This document shows positions 32,166-40,959 of a stretch of 64,000 nucleotides of DNA, piece by piece. The stretch is from Saccharospirillum salsuginis (GTDB lineage: Bacteria; Pseudomonadota; Gammaproteobacteria; Pseudomonadales; Natronospirillaceae). A program made the translations under genes and the position numbers. Numbering within the stretch: position 1 is the stretch's first letter; each line of letters begins with the position of its first letter. The stretch spans positions 666,641-730,640 of the forward strand of contig NZ_BMXR01000001.1 in the NCBI RefSeq assembly GCF_014651855.1, given 5' to 3'. The notes beneath the pieces are model-generated. The model made no database searches and had not been told where the DNA came from. It saw nothing but the letters and a program-made list of their open reading frames with translations.

Positions 32166-33191
32166 TCATTCGAAGCGTTGGATCCGCTCTCGCGTCGCGG
32201 GGTGGCTGGAGAGGTACTCTTTCCAGGCGGCGGTCTTGTCCGGGTCGGCGCCGTGGCTGTCCATCATTTTCTCCAGGGCCGAGGCGAAGGCCTGCCGCTC
32301 GAGGCCGGCGGCCTGCATCAGGTCCATGGCGGCGGTGTCGGCTTCCCATTCCATGTCGCGCGAATACGACAGCTGCGCCAGGGCGTAGGGGGCCGAGACG
32401 ACGATTTCGGACAAGGCTTCGCTGTCGCCGGTGATCAGCAGCGTGGCCGCCAGCAAGGCGGAGGAGCTGATGATGCCGCGCACGCCGTGGTCATGCCGTA
32501 CATGGCCGATCTCGTGGGCGGCCACGGCGAGGAATTCGTCCTCTTCGACCAGTTCCACGAATTGATCGGTAAACACCAGGGTGCCATCCGGCAGGGCAAA
32601 GGCGTTGGCGCCCAGGGCGTCGCTGCTGTAGAACAGGACGCGCACCTTCAGGTCGGCCAGGTGGTCGGCGAAATGCCGCTCGAAGGACGCGCGCAACGCC
32701 TGTTGGCGTTCCTCGCTGAGCGTGGTCGGCTCCAGCCAGCTGCGTTCCATCCAGTGCAGGGCCTCTTTTCCCGCCATCTCCCGGGCCTTGTCCGGCACCA
32801 GCGGCGCGGTGGCTTCGGCCATGGCCGGAATGCCGTGCCGGTAGGTTGCCCAACCGGCGGCGACCACTACGATCAATAGCCCCAGAATCCACAACGGCGC
32901 CCGTTCCAGTTTGGGCAACCAGAGCGTGCGTTCGCTCTTGTGGCCGAACTGTCGCAGGGCCTGGTCGATCCGGTCGTTGTCGCGGGTTTCCAGACGGCCA
33001 ATATCGGGCAGCGTCAGGAACCTCGGTGAGCGGCCGAGCCGGTCACTGACCTCGACAGCGGCAAAGGGGCAACGGAAGCTGCGGTCGAATGCCTGAAAGC
33101 TGAGCCAGCCGCTGGCATCCAGCGTGACCGTCACGGTCTGGCTTTCGGCCAGGCCGTCGGGGTAGAAATTGGCACTGAAGTGTTGGGTCAT
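32166..33191 (-). CDS. M48-family zinc metalloprotease, membrane-anchored
   Basis: 341 aa. A single membrane helix at about residues 99-115 (LWILGLLIVVVAAGWATY) separates an N-terminal cytosolic beta-rich domain from the protease. The zinc motif is AAHEIGHVRHDHG (HEIGH, about 230-234), with the third ligand Glu in MEWEADTAAMD. Similar to BepA/Oma1-like peptidases but without TPR repeats. It follows a DUF898 membrane protein gene by 53 bp in the same direction, a pairing seen in other bacteria. A role in envelope protein quality control is inferred from family. Confidence 0.9.
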   Translation of the reverse strand: MTQHFSANFYPDGLAESQTVTVTLDASGWLSFQAFDRSFRCPFAAVEVSDRLGRSPRFLTLPDIGRLETRDNDRIDQALRQFGHKSERTLWLPKLERAPLWILGLLIVVVAAGWATYRHGIPAMAEATAPLVPDKAREMAGKEALHWMERSWLEPTTLSEERQQALRASFERHFADHLADLKVRVLFYSSDALGANAFALPDGTLVFTDQFVELVEEDEFLAVAAHEIGHVRHDHGVRGIISSSALLAATLLITGDSEALSEIVVSAPYALAQLSYSRDMEWEADTAAMDLMQAAGLERQAFASALEKMMDSHGADPDKTAAWKEYLSSHPATRERIQRFE

Positions 33192-33244
33192 CCGGGTGCT
33201 CTACTCGGAGCCGAAGACCGCCATCGGCGGCCTCGGCCAGGGTC

Positions 33245-34273
33245 TTAAATGCCGAAACCGACGTCCACGTCGTACACTTCGCCCAGCTCTTCGCCCAGGG
33301 CGGATTGCTCCTTGGCCTGGCCGGCGGCGATGGTGCCAACGTTCCCGGCGTCCAGGAAGGCGAGCGAATTCGCATTCAGGCGGGCCAGCCGGACCTGCGA
33401 CCAGGGATAGGCCAGACCCAGTGTCAGCGCGACCACGATGGAGTTGCTGATGAACACCCAGATGAACCGCCCGACCGGCATGTTGGCTTCGAAACGGTTG
33501 CCTTCGATGTGCACACCTTTCCAGTAGACGTTGAACAGCATGGGTTTGAACGCCAGCATAAGGCCGTAGATGGCCAGGTACCCCACCCCGATCAGGGCCA
33601 TGGAGGCCACGCTGAACCCGATGGCGATCAGGGCAATCGAGGCGACGATGCCGATGACCAGACCGAACACGACGGACTGGTAGTGCTTCACGGTGGCGTC
33701 GAAGTTGAAGTCTTTATTGCCATAGGCGTGATGGGTGACGATGTATCGGGCCGAATAATGCATGGCGTTCGGCAGCATGATGCCGAATGTGATCATCCCC
33801 AACAGCGGGTACAGCAAGAATGCCTTGCAGGCGCCCCAATAGCTGCCGGTGAAGCGGAAGCGTACACCGCGATAGGCGGAATAACGGGCGTTGAAGCGCA
33901 AGCCGGCGTTCACCAGCCAGGGCAAGGCCAATAAGAACGCGACTATAAAGACCAGGAGGATTTCCGGCACGAAGTTCGCGACCAGCTGCAAAGTGATGAA
34001 AAAAGCTACAGCGATTATGCGTCCCTTCAGGATCTGGCCGCCGGTGGCCAGGTATTCGAAGGAGGCGCCGGCAATCTCGGTGTTGCCGTAGAAGTACCGC
34101 TTGTTGCGGACCTTGGCCCACGCGGAGTAGATGCCCAGTGTCAGCACCGTCAGTGCGATGTTGACGATCCAGATGCCGAAGTATTCACCGCCTTTGCCGT
34201 GGAAGTCGACGGGAACGGGGCGCAGGGAGGGATGGGAAGAGACCGGAGCGTCGGTCGAGGACAGGGTCGTCAT
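33245..34273 (-). CDS. DUF898 (YjgN-family) inner-membrane protein
   Basis: 342 aa with about eight membrane helices in two blocks. Repeated family motifs such as FHGKGGEYFGIWIVNIALTV (read in parts), YSAWAKVRNKRYFYGNTEIAG and the second-half GLAYPWSQVRLARLN are diagnostic for DUF898: the WAKVR/W.QVR elements recur after helices. AAGGAAACGTT precedes the ATG. It is upstream of and probably co-transcribed with the M48 peptidase, so a shared membrane function is likely, though biochemically unknown. Confidence 0.9.
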   Translation of the reverse strand: MTTLSSTDAPVSSHPSLRPVPVDFHGKGGEYFGIWIVNIALTVLTLGIYSAWAKVRNKRYFYGNTEIAGASFEYLATGGQILKGRIIAVAFFITLQLVANFVPEILLVFIVAFLLALPWLVNAGLRFNARYSAYRGVRFRFTGSYWGACKAFLLYPLLGMITFGIMLPNAMHYSARYIVTHHAYGNKDFNFDATVKHYQSVVFGLVIGIVASIALIAIGFSVASMALIGVGYLAIYGLMLAFKPMLFNVYWKGVHIEGNRFEANMPVGRFIWVFISNSIVVALTLGLAYPWSQVRLARLNANSLAFLDAGNVGTIAAGQAKEQSALGEELGEVYDVDVGFGI

Positions 34274-34435
34274 AACGTTTCCTTGTTTGAAATCGGGTTT
34301 TTGTGTGTTGCACGGGCGCGCGGCGCCCGTCGCTCCGCCTTGGAACGAATCGCGGACTTTACCCGGTTCTCCGGTTCAGATCAAAGCCAAAGCGGACCGA
34401 TGTGATACCTGCCCGGTTCCGCCTCGGTCGTTGGT

Positions 34436-34837
34436 TCACCCCTGCTGGGCTTTGATGTTCACCGGCAGCCCTTGTTTCAGGGTATTGGAGGCGATGCAGC
34501 CGCGCTCGGCGATTGTGACCAGTTTGTCCAGATCCCGGACGTCGGGGCCGCCGGTGACGGTCATGTCGATGCGCTCGAACACGGCCGGGTTGCCGCCCAT
34601 GGTGGCGGTGATGGCGACATCCACCGGGCCGAGGTCGATGTCCCGGCCCTGGGCGGCGGCGACGAGGTTGGACATGAAGCAGCCGCCGAGGGCGGCGAGC
34701 AGGGTTTCACCGCCCATGGGGCCCTGGTTTTCGCCGCCTTTGTCGGTGGGGCGGTCCATGGTGACCGTGTGGTCGCGGATGTGGGCCTCGGAGGCGGTGT
34801 TGTCTTTGCGGTTTAGGGTTATGGTCATTTGTGGCAT
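34436..34837 (-). CDS. OsmC/Ohr-family protein
   Basis: 133 aa. Two conserved cysteines, in LLAALGGCFMSNLVAAA (C about 54) and IAERGCIASNTLKQG (C about 114), form the redox pair of the OsmC fold. The glutamate in GGETLLAALG and the absence of the Ohr-type N-terminal arginine motif suggest the YhfA/OsmC-like branch. Such proteins reduce organic hydroperoxides using lipoyl or thiol donors. The start may be ATG 34837 or the internal ATG 34828. A GTAGGGTGGGCA hairpin lies 32 bp upstream at 34869-34889. Confidence 0.88.
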   Translation of the reverse strand: MPQMTITLNRKDNTASEAHIRDHTVTMDRPTDKGGENQGPMGGETLLAALGGCFMSNLVAAAQGRDIDLGPVDVAITATMGGNPAVFERIDMTVTGGPDVRDLDKLVTIAERGCIASNTLKQGLPVNIKAQQG

Positions 34838-34868
34838 GGGGTTGTGCCTCGCTCGTGTTTATTTCCAT

Positions 34869-34889
34869 GGTGGGCGGTGCCCACCCTAC
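34869..34889 (-). repeat. GTAGGGTGGGCA REP hairpin (family C)
   Basis: Plus strand GGTGGGCGGTGCCCACCCTAC. The minus strand begins GTAG and folds into TGGGCA/TGCCCA. Other copies are listed in the repeat clusters from 40.4 to 53.1 kb. Confidence 0.85.
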
Positions 34890-34929
34890 CGACAACATTG
34901 GACATGGAGCATGACAGCTAGTTCCCGGG

Positions 34930-36306
34930 TTAGAAGAAGTAATCGACTTGCCAGTATAGACGGTCGTTGTCTTGGGCTTGTTCCAGGAGCTTGGTGTCGC
35001 CTTCCAGGTAGGCGACGTAGCCGAGTTCGGTTCGCCATTGGTCGTTGATGGCCCAGTCGGCCGAGAAGCGCGTGATCTGGCCACCTTCGAAGTCATCGCC
35101 GAAGCCGAGGACGGCACCGCTCAGGGTGAGCTGGTCGCGCCAGGTGGTGTGCTCCAGGCCGAGCGCCCAGCCGACCTGGGTTTCGTCGCCGAGGTTGGTT
35201 TCCATGGCGTCTGTGTAGTCTGGCAGGTGGCGCAGTTGGTATTCAATCAGCAGGCGGGTGTCTTCCGGCAGGCTGATGTCGAGGCCGAAGGCGGCGGACC
35301 AGCGTTCGGTCTCCGCCGTGTCGCCGCTGACGGGAACCATTTGGCCGCCCACCGTCTGCATGCTGACCGGGGCGTAGGTCAGGCCTTGTTCGTGGGTCAG
35401 TTCGGCTTTCAGGACCGCGTCGCTGATCGGGACGCTCAGACCAGCGCCGACCGTGGTGAACCGTTCGTATTCGCGCCGGATTTCGCCCGGTTCGAACAGC
35501 ACATGCCCGGTCGGGTTGTAGCCGCTCCAGCCAAAGGCCGCGAGGTCGATGCCCTGCCAGACGCCGCTCAGCCGGGCGCCGCCGGTGTGGTTGGCCGGCT
35601 CGTCCCAGCCATGGGCCGGGGTCCGGTCGTCCAGTTCGACGTCGAGCGGGTAATAGTCGCTGCCGTAGACCGGTTGTTCGGCCATGCGGTTTTCGTGCGC
35701 CACCACGCCCTGCAGTGTCCAGCCGCCCAGGTAGATCCGGGCTTCGCTGAGCCACCGCGCCTGGCGGGCCTCCTCGGGTTCGTACAGGCCGGGCTGCGAC
35801 ATCCTCGGGGCGTTGACGACTTCCTGGATGGACAGGGCGTCGTTGAAGCCCCAGGTCAGCACCTGGCGGCCGGTGGAGACGGCCCAGGCCCCGGTCTGGT
35901 AACGCACCAGGGCTTCCTCCCAGTCCACGCGGGTTTCACGTTGGTCCCGGTAGGGGTCTTTCCAGTCCGTGCTATCTCTCAGGTCGAACACCCAGTCCCG
36001 GCTCAGGCGGACGTCGACCACGGCGTCGAACCGGTCGCCGGGTCGCCATTCCAGTCGGGGCTGCAGGCCGAAGGCGAAACTGGACAGGCCCCGGTGGTCC
36101 GTTTCACCCGCCTCCGGCGAGCCTTGCTGGGTGTTCAACTGCCCGCGGTGAAACACCCGGGTCGAGACGTACAGGTTCGATTGGGCGGCGGTGGTATCGG
36201 TCTCGATGTCGCCGAACCCCTCTTCGAAGTTCTCGCCAAACGGATCGTCTTCGGCGGCCAGGCCGGCGCTCAACCCGGCCACCAACAGCCAGCTCAGTCG
36301 TCTCAT
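34930..36306 (-). CDS. DUF1302-like outer-membrane beta-barrel protein
   Basis: 458 aa. Signal peptide at about residues 1-18 (ends GLAAED). The chain is made of alternating aromatic strands and ends QVDYFF, with the terminal phenylalanine used by the BAM complex. The pattern VSTGRQVLTWGFNDALSIQEV resembles DUF1302 barrels. It overlaps the LolA-like gene by four bases and is the last gene of the TetR-RND-LolA-like-barrel operon, suggesting an outer-membrane receiver for whatever lipid or hydrophobe the RND protein and LolA-like shuttle carry. The cargo is unknown. Confidence 0.8.
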   Translation of the reverse strand: MRRLSWLLVAGLSAGLAAEDDPFGENFEEGFGDIETDTTAAQSNLYVSTRVFHRGQLNTQQGSPEAGETDHRGLSSFAFGLQPRLEWRPGDRFDAVVDVRLSRDWVFDLRDSTDWKDPYRDQRETRVDWEEALVRYQTGAWAVSTGRQVLTWGFNDALSIQEVVNAPRMSQPGLYEPEEARQARWLSEARIYLGGWTLQGVVAHENRMAEQPVYGSDYYPLDVELDDRTPAHGWDEPANHTGGARLSGVWQGIDLAAFGWSGYNPTGHVLFEPGEIRREYERFTTVGAGLSVPISDAVLKAELTHEQGLTYAPVSMQTVGGQMVPVSGDTAETERWSAAFGLDISLPEDTRLLIEYQLRHLPDYTDAMETNLGDETQVGWALGLEHTTWRDQLTLSGAVLGFGDDFEGGQITRFSADWAINDQWRTELGYVAYLEGDTKLLEQAQDNDRLYWQVDYFF

Positions 36307-37121
36307 AAGCCTTGCTCCAATCGTTGAACGCTGAAGTTGCCCTCGCGGATGTCGGGGTTCAGTTCGATGTTCTCGAAGGTCAGCTGGGTGCGGTGAACCG
36401 TCTGACCACCCTCCTGGCTGACCACCTGCATGACGGTGGGAATCCAGAATCCGTCCCGATGCTCCCACTCGGGAATGTTCAGCAGCTTGCGTTCGCCTTC
36501 GGCTTCGAGTGTGTGAATGGCGCGGATTACGGTGTGGTTGCTTTGCCGAACATAGAGCACGGATTGTGTGTAGCCGGTGCGGTCGATCACGTCGTCGTTC
36601 GCCGCCGTGGCTTCCACCTGCCAGATCGCCTCGTCACTGACTTTGGTTTCACCGAGCAGCTTATAGGTCCAGTCCTCCAGATTGCGCGACGACAGGTCGG
36701 CGTAGGACAGATCCGAGCCCATGAAACTGCCGCTCTGGTCGCTGCCGGCGATGCGTTTGGATTTGTTCAGGCTGGGCAGGAACAGCCACTGATCGTCGCC
36801 CTTGTCCGGGTCGTCGTAATCGAAAATCAGGAAGCCGGTGCCGCGCACATCCTGGGGGGACAGGAAGAACAGCAAACTGCGCTCGCTGTCCTCGAAGGTT
36901 TTGCGCAGGGAATTCAACTGGCGCACCCGTTGCTGATTGTTGCGGTCGATCAGGACCATGGTCATGTCGGAGGCCATGGCCGGCGGGCTCGGCTGGGCGT
37001 CGACCTCGGCCATGATCTCGTCACCGGTCTCGGCGCGCGCGCCATAGCTCAGGCAAACCAGGGCCGCCAACAGCACGATGGCGGGTTGAGTCAGGGTACG
37101 GACGGAGTGTTGAAGCATCAT
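36303..37121 (-). CDS. LolA-like outer-membrane lipoprotein-sorting domain protein
   Basis: 272 aa with a signal peptide (about 1-30, ends GARAE). The fold motifs MASDMTMVLIDRNNQQRVRQ, DVRGTGFLIFDYDD, QWLFLPSLNKSKRIAGSDQS and GSFMGSDLSYADLSSR are typical of the COG2834-related proteins that sit beside MMPL/RND transporters. The LolA-like concave sheet probably carries an acylated or sterol-like molecule across the periplasm. Translationally coupled at both ends (ATGA overlaps). Not housekeeping LolA, which is shorter and stands alone. Confidence 0.85.
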   Translation of the reverse strand: MMLQHSVRTLTQPAIVLLAALVCLSYGARAETGDEIMAEVDAQPSPPAMASDMTMVLIDRNNQQRVRQLNSLRKTFEDSERSLLFFLSPQDVRGTGFLIFDYDDPDKGDDQWLFLPSLNKSKRIAGSDQSGSFMGSDLSYADLSSRNLEDWTYKLLGETKVSDEAIWQVEATAANDDVIDRTGYTQSVLYVRQSNHTVIRAIHTLEAEGERKLLNIPEWEHRDGFWIPTVMQVVSQEGGQTVHRTQLTFENIELNPDIREGNFSVQRLEQGL

Positions 37122-39553
37122 GAGAGTTGCTCCTTGGGTTGGGATAACAGAGGTGAATACCAGCGCAACAGCACCGGCGTCAGCGTGAAGTTAGACACCA
37201 TGGCCAACAGGAAGGCGGTGCCGCTCAGGAAACCGAAATTGAAGATGCTGTGCACCTGGCTGAACAGGAAGACGTAGAAACCGGTGGTCAACACGATCGA
37301 CGTGGTCAGCAACGCGCGGCCGGCATGGTGGAACGCCGTGTCGATGGCGGCCCGGGCGTCGCCGTGTTCGGCGAAGGCTTCGCGGAAGTGATGCGTAAAG
37401 TGAACCGTGTTGTCGACCGTGATACCGATGGCGATGGTCGCCACCAACATGGTGAACAGGTCGAGCGGAATCGACATCACATACATCAAGCCCATCACCA
37501 CCAGAATCGGCGCCAGGTTGGGCAGCATGGCCACGGCCCCGAGACCGGGCGAGCGCAGCAGAACCATCATCATCAGGGTGATGGCGAGCGCGGCGATGCC
37601 ATAACTCCAGGCCGTGGTGCTCACCACTTCATCCAGGGTCGCACTGAGCAACGGCAACACTCCAGCGATGGTGATCTCGGCTTCAGGCGCCAGTGCCTCG
37701 GTCAGCCGGCGCTCGGTGATCTCGATGAAATCCTGATAGGCCAGGACATCGGCCCAGGGCATGATCAGGGTCACGCGCGTTTCGCTGTAGGACGGGTCGA
37801 CCAGACGGCTCAGTTCATCGGCGCCGCTGTTTTCGAACAGCAGCAGTTCCTCGGCCAGCAGACGGGGGTTGTCGGGAATCGCGTAGAAAGCCGGGTCGCC
37901 CTCGTTCAGGGCCTGGTGCGTGCCCTTGATGATGTCCAGAATGGAATTGACGTGTCCGATCGTCACGCCCCCCGGCGTGGTGTTCTGCAGGTCGGTCAGT
38001 TCCGCGTCCAGCCGCTGCAACAGATCCGGGTTCTTGATGCCGTTCTCGGTGCCGGTGTCGATGATGACATCCATGTTGATGGTGCCGCTCATGCGGTCAT
38101 CGATGGTATCCGTCGCCTGGCGGATGGGCAGATCGGCCGGCATCCAGTTCATCGGGTTGTGCGAAAACCGCAACTGCAACAATAACGCAATGGCTACCGC
38201 GACCACACCCAGCCAGACCAGCGACATCACCGGCCCGAAACGCCAGGCGAGATTGGCGATCCCCTGCATCAACCGCTCACCCTTCGGCGTGTCGGATCGA
38301 TCGGCCCTGGGCTTAACGGGCCAGACCGCCATCAACGCCGGAATCAGCGACACGGTCAACAGGAAAGCGAGTATCACCCCGAGGGCCGCGAAAACACCGA
38401 GCAACGTGATGGGAATGATATCCCCGGTGGCGAGCGACAGCAGACCGGCCGCCGTGGTCAACGAGGTCAGCAGCATCGGAATCGCCGTCAGCCGAATCGC
38501 CGCCTGCATGGCCGATACCTTGGCCTCGCCGCGATTGAAATGACTGAAGAAATGCGTCAGCAAATGCACCGCATCGCCGACGGTGATGGCGAGTAGGAAG
38601 GACGGCACCATGATCAACGGCATCTGAATCGGCCGGCCGGTCAGCGCCAGTATCCCGAAGGTCGCGAGAATCGCCAGCACCACCGCCGACATCGGCGCCA
38701 CCACGGCCGACACCCGACGGAAGAACAACACCAGCACGACCACGATTAACACAATGGTCAGGCGGATGAAACTCGACATCTCGGATTGCATGGTGTGTTC
38801 GAGTTGCTGGTTGATCACCGGCATGCCGGCGACGACCGGATCCAGATCGTCGAACTCAGTCAGGGTGCGTTCCAGTTCGTTGATCAGTTCATAGGTTTTC
38901 TCGACCGGTAAAAACTCGGCTTCGGACGGGGACGGCGTCGAATTGCCCGCCCCGCTTGCGGTGAAATCATCGCCGAAGGCATCGTCGAACGCCGACTCAT
39001 CGTTCGACTGGGCGTCGGGGTCGAAATCGTAGGTGTAGGGCTCGATCACCAGGGTGGTGAAGGTCCGGCTTTCATTGATCACCAACCCTTCGAGCGTCGG
39101 CGTCGACGCAATGCGCGACTCGATCTCGGCGCGACTCAGGGTCCCCACCGGACGCGGAATCAGGTCATCAACCAGCAGCCCGTCTTCGGTGCCCTGCTGG
39201 TACGGGGCATCGATCAGGCTGTTGACCCGGTTGACCCAGGGAACATCCTGCTCGATGCGTTCATGCAAGGTCGCCAACCGGCGCAGGGTCGCATCCGCCA
39301 GCACATCCTCGGCGGACACCCCGACCACCACCACATCGTTGCGGCCATACTGATCCTTGACCCGGTTATAGGCCTGACGCGCCGGCGTCGACTCATCGAT
39401 GAAATTTTCCAGATCCGTATCCAGTTCAATGGTGCGCAACTGGGTCGCCAGCGCAGCGACCACCACCAGAAGCAACACCAGAACCGTTTTCGGATACCGC
39501 ATCACCCCGGCCGTGTAGCGGTCGAGGAAAGCATGTACAGGACGTTGGGTCAT
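37118..39553 (-). CDS. RND superfamily (MMPL/HpnN-like) transporter
   Basis: 811 aa. Two repeats, each with one helix, a large periplasmic domain and a five-helix bundle: helices at about 20-38 and 255-400, then 440-460 and 640-790. Motifs include GDAVHLLTHFFSHFNRGE and TVDNTVHFTHHFREAFAEHG after TM4/TM10. The first periplasmic domain bears an acidic insert rich in D, S and A. This architecture is that of lipid-exporting RND proteins such as HpnN and MmpL, not tripartite drug pumps, since no membrane-fusion protein is encoded. Overlaps both neighbours by four bases. Cargo unknown. Confidence 0.9.
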   Translation of the reverse strand: MTQRPVHAFLDRYTAGVMRYPKTVLVLLLVVVAALATQLRTIELDTDLENFIDESTPARQAYNRVKDQYGRNDVVVVGVSAEDVLADATLRRLATLHERIEQDVPWVNRVNSLIDAPYQQGTEDGLLVDDLIPRPVGTLSRAEIESRIASTPTLEGLVINESRTFTTLVIEPYTYDFDPDAQSNDESAFDDAFGDDFTASGAGNSTPSPSEAEFLPVEKTYELINELERTLTEFDDLDPVVAGMPVINQQLEHTMQSEMSSFIRLTIVLIVVVLVLFFRRVSAVVAPMSAVVLAILATFGILALTGRPIQMPLIMVPSFLLAITVGDAVHLLTHFFSHFNRGEAKVSAMQAAIRLTAIPMLLTSLTTAAGLLSLATGDIIPITLLGVFAALGVILAFLLTVSLIPALMAVWPVKPRADRSDTPKGERLMQGIANLAWRFGPVMSLVWLGVVAVAIALLLQLRFSHNPMNWMPADLPIRQATDTIDDRMSGTINMDVIIDTGTENGIKNPDLLQRLDAELTDLQNTTPGGVTIGHVNSILDIIKGTHQALNEGDPAFYAIPDNPRLLAEELLLFENSGADELSRLVDPSYSETRVTLIMPWADVLAYQDFIEITERRLTEALAPEAEITIAGVLPLLSATLDEVVSTTAWSYGIAALAITLMMMVLLRSPGLGAVAMLPNLAPILVVMGLMYVMSIPLDLFTMLVATIAIGITVDNTVHFTHHFREAFAEHGDARAAIDTAFHHAGRALLTTSIVLTTGFYVFLFSQVHSIFNFGFLSGTAFLLAMVSNFTLTPVLLRWYSPLLSQPKEQLS

Positions 39554-40176
39554 TGAGCGTTCTCCATATCAAAGGCGCGATCCAGCATCATTCCGAAGTA
39601 GTCGGCCAATTCGTCGTAATAGGTTTCATCCATGGGATGGCGGCTGAGCGTCTCCAGTATCGGTTTCATTAGAACCGGAAAGATCAACAGGCTCTGAATC
39701 ATCAAACGCGCAAACTCCGGCTGGTGTTCGCGCCCTTCGGGCAACACCTGATCCAATTGCCGCTCCACCTCCGTCAGCAACGGCCGCAGAATGGTCTCCA
39801 CCAGCCAGCGCCCCTGATCGCCGGGGTCGTACAACAGACTCTTGATCACGATCTGGATCAGCTCGCGCGGGGCATGACGAAAATAAAACCGAAAGATGTC
39901 ACCGAACGATCGACGCGGCATCTCCCGCAACCCGTTCAGCAGGTACCCCTTCATCGGCGTGATGTAACTCATCACCACCGCCTGAAACAGCCCCCGCTTA
40001 TCGCCAAAGTAATACGCAATCATCGCCGAATTCACCCCGGCCCGCTCCGCGATCCGGCGAATCGACACCCGGTGAAACTCCTGCTGCAGAAACAGATACC
40101 GCCCCGCCTCCAGCAACTTCTCCCGAGCACCGCCGTCCGCGCCAGGCACCAACTCAGCCTCTTCTTTCTCGGTCAT
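39550..40176 (-). CDS. TetR-family repressor of the RND operon
   Basis: 208 aa. The helix-turn-helix at about residues 30-60 reads FHRVSIRRIAERAGVNSAMI with AYYFGDKRGLFQAVV following, the standard TetR N terminus. The C-terminal ligand domain is CecR/YbiH-like in length. GGAGG lies four bases upstream of ATG 40176; an upstream TTG would add only a glycine-rich leader. First gene of a four-gene coupled operon, so it likely autoregulates through the perfect palindrome at 40198-40213. Inducer unknown. Confidence 0.9.
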   Translation of the reverse strand: MTEKEEAELVPGADGGAREKLLEAGRYLFLQQEFHRVSIRRIAERAGVNSAMIAYYFGDKRGLFQAVVMSYITPMKGYLLNGLREMPRRSFGDIFRFYFRHAPRELIQIVIKSLLYDPGDQGRWLVETILRPLLTEVERQLDQVLPEGREHQPEFARLMIQSLLIFPVLMKPILETLSRHPMDETYYDELADYFGMMLDRAFDMENAQ

Positions 40177-40197
40177 ACCGCCTCCGGAACCGCCACC

Positions 40198-40213
40198 AAT
40201 CAATCGATTGATT
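40198..40213. promoter_or_regulatory. Perfect 16-bp palindromic TetR operator candidate
   Basis: AATCAATCGATTGATT reads the same on both strands. It lies 22 bp upstream of the TetR ATG, next to a TATTAAT -10-like box on the minus strand. Size, symmetry and place fit autoregulation. Confidence 0.8.
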
Positions 40214-40363
40214 AATACCCTAGTCCCGGTCGATTCCCGACGCCACGACTTTCATTCATCAAACTTCATGTAGTGATCAACTGGCAAAGTCCGACATGAG
40301 TCTATGGATGGGAATGTGGTTGGTTAGGCTTCTTGGGACTGTGGTTGAATCCGTGTTCGGTAC

Positions 40364-40784
40364 CGCGCAGGGCCTTTCAGGGTCGCGCGGTGTGCCGCCC
40401 ACTCAATACGTCCATGTAGGCTTGACCGCAGTAAGTAGGTTGAATAGCCGGTAGGCGTAATCCAACATGGTGCCATTGGCTTTGATAGTGCCAGAACCAC
40501 CATCGTCGGATTACGACCCTTCGGGTCTAATCCGACCTACATATTGGTGGGCGTAATCCAACTACATGCCAGTGGTCATGTTAGTGCCTGGTCCACTGGT
40601 GGGCGGTGCCCACCCTACTTGGCCAGATGGCTAAATGTTTATTCATTGGTTTAAGGGATTTGGAAGTAAGCGGTGATACCGGAATTAAGCGATCGGGGCG
40701 GGGGATGTTCTGGAGGAGACATCTGAGGCATGGATGCCGAAGCTAAGCCCCCATGGACGGGTCTACGGCGGTCTCCGGAAGAGC
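40364..40784. repeat. Repeat cluster: half and full three-stem elements with family B and C REPs
   Basis: The 783-bp gap between the TetR gene and ptsP holds a half copy D2 (40370-40432), B hairpins at 40435-40466 and 40505-40540, a C hairpin at 40598-40618 and a full D3 element (about 40706-40784). D2 stops where the B repeat starts, as if one repeat inserted in the other. I see no gene in this stretch. Confidence 0.8.
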
Positions 40785-40959
40785 ATCACGCGCCTCGCAT
40801 CGCGAACTCCTGGCACAATTCGAACCAAGGCACCGCAATCCCGGCCACAAACGACAACCACTGGCACCGAACCTTAACGACCAGTGGTACAGCCCGTTGA
40901 AACCAGCGACAATAGAGGGGATGCTGTTTATCGTTGTCGACGCCACGAGGCCACCCTAG

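Noticed and set aside
34131..35048. 305-codon plus-strand frame spanning the OsmC region
   Set aside because: It runs antisense through three recognised genes and has arbitrary composition.
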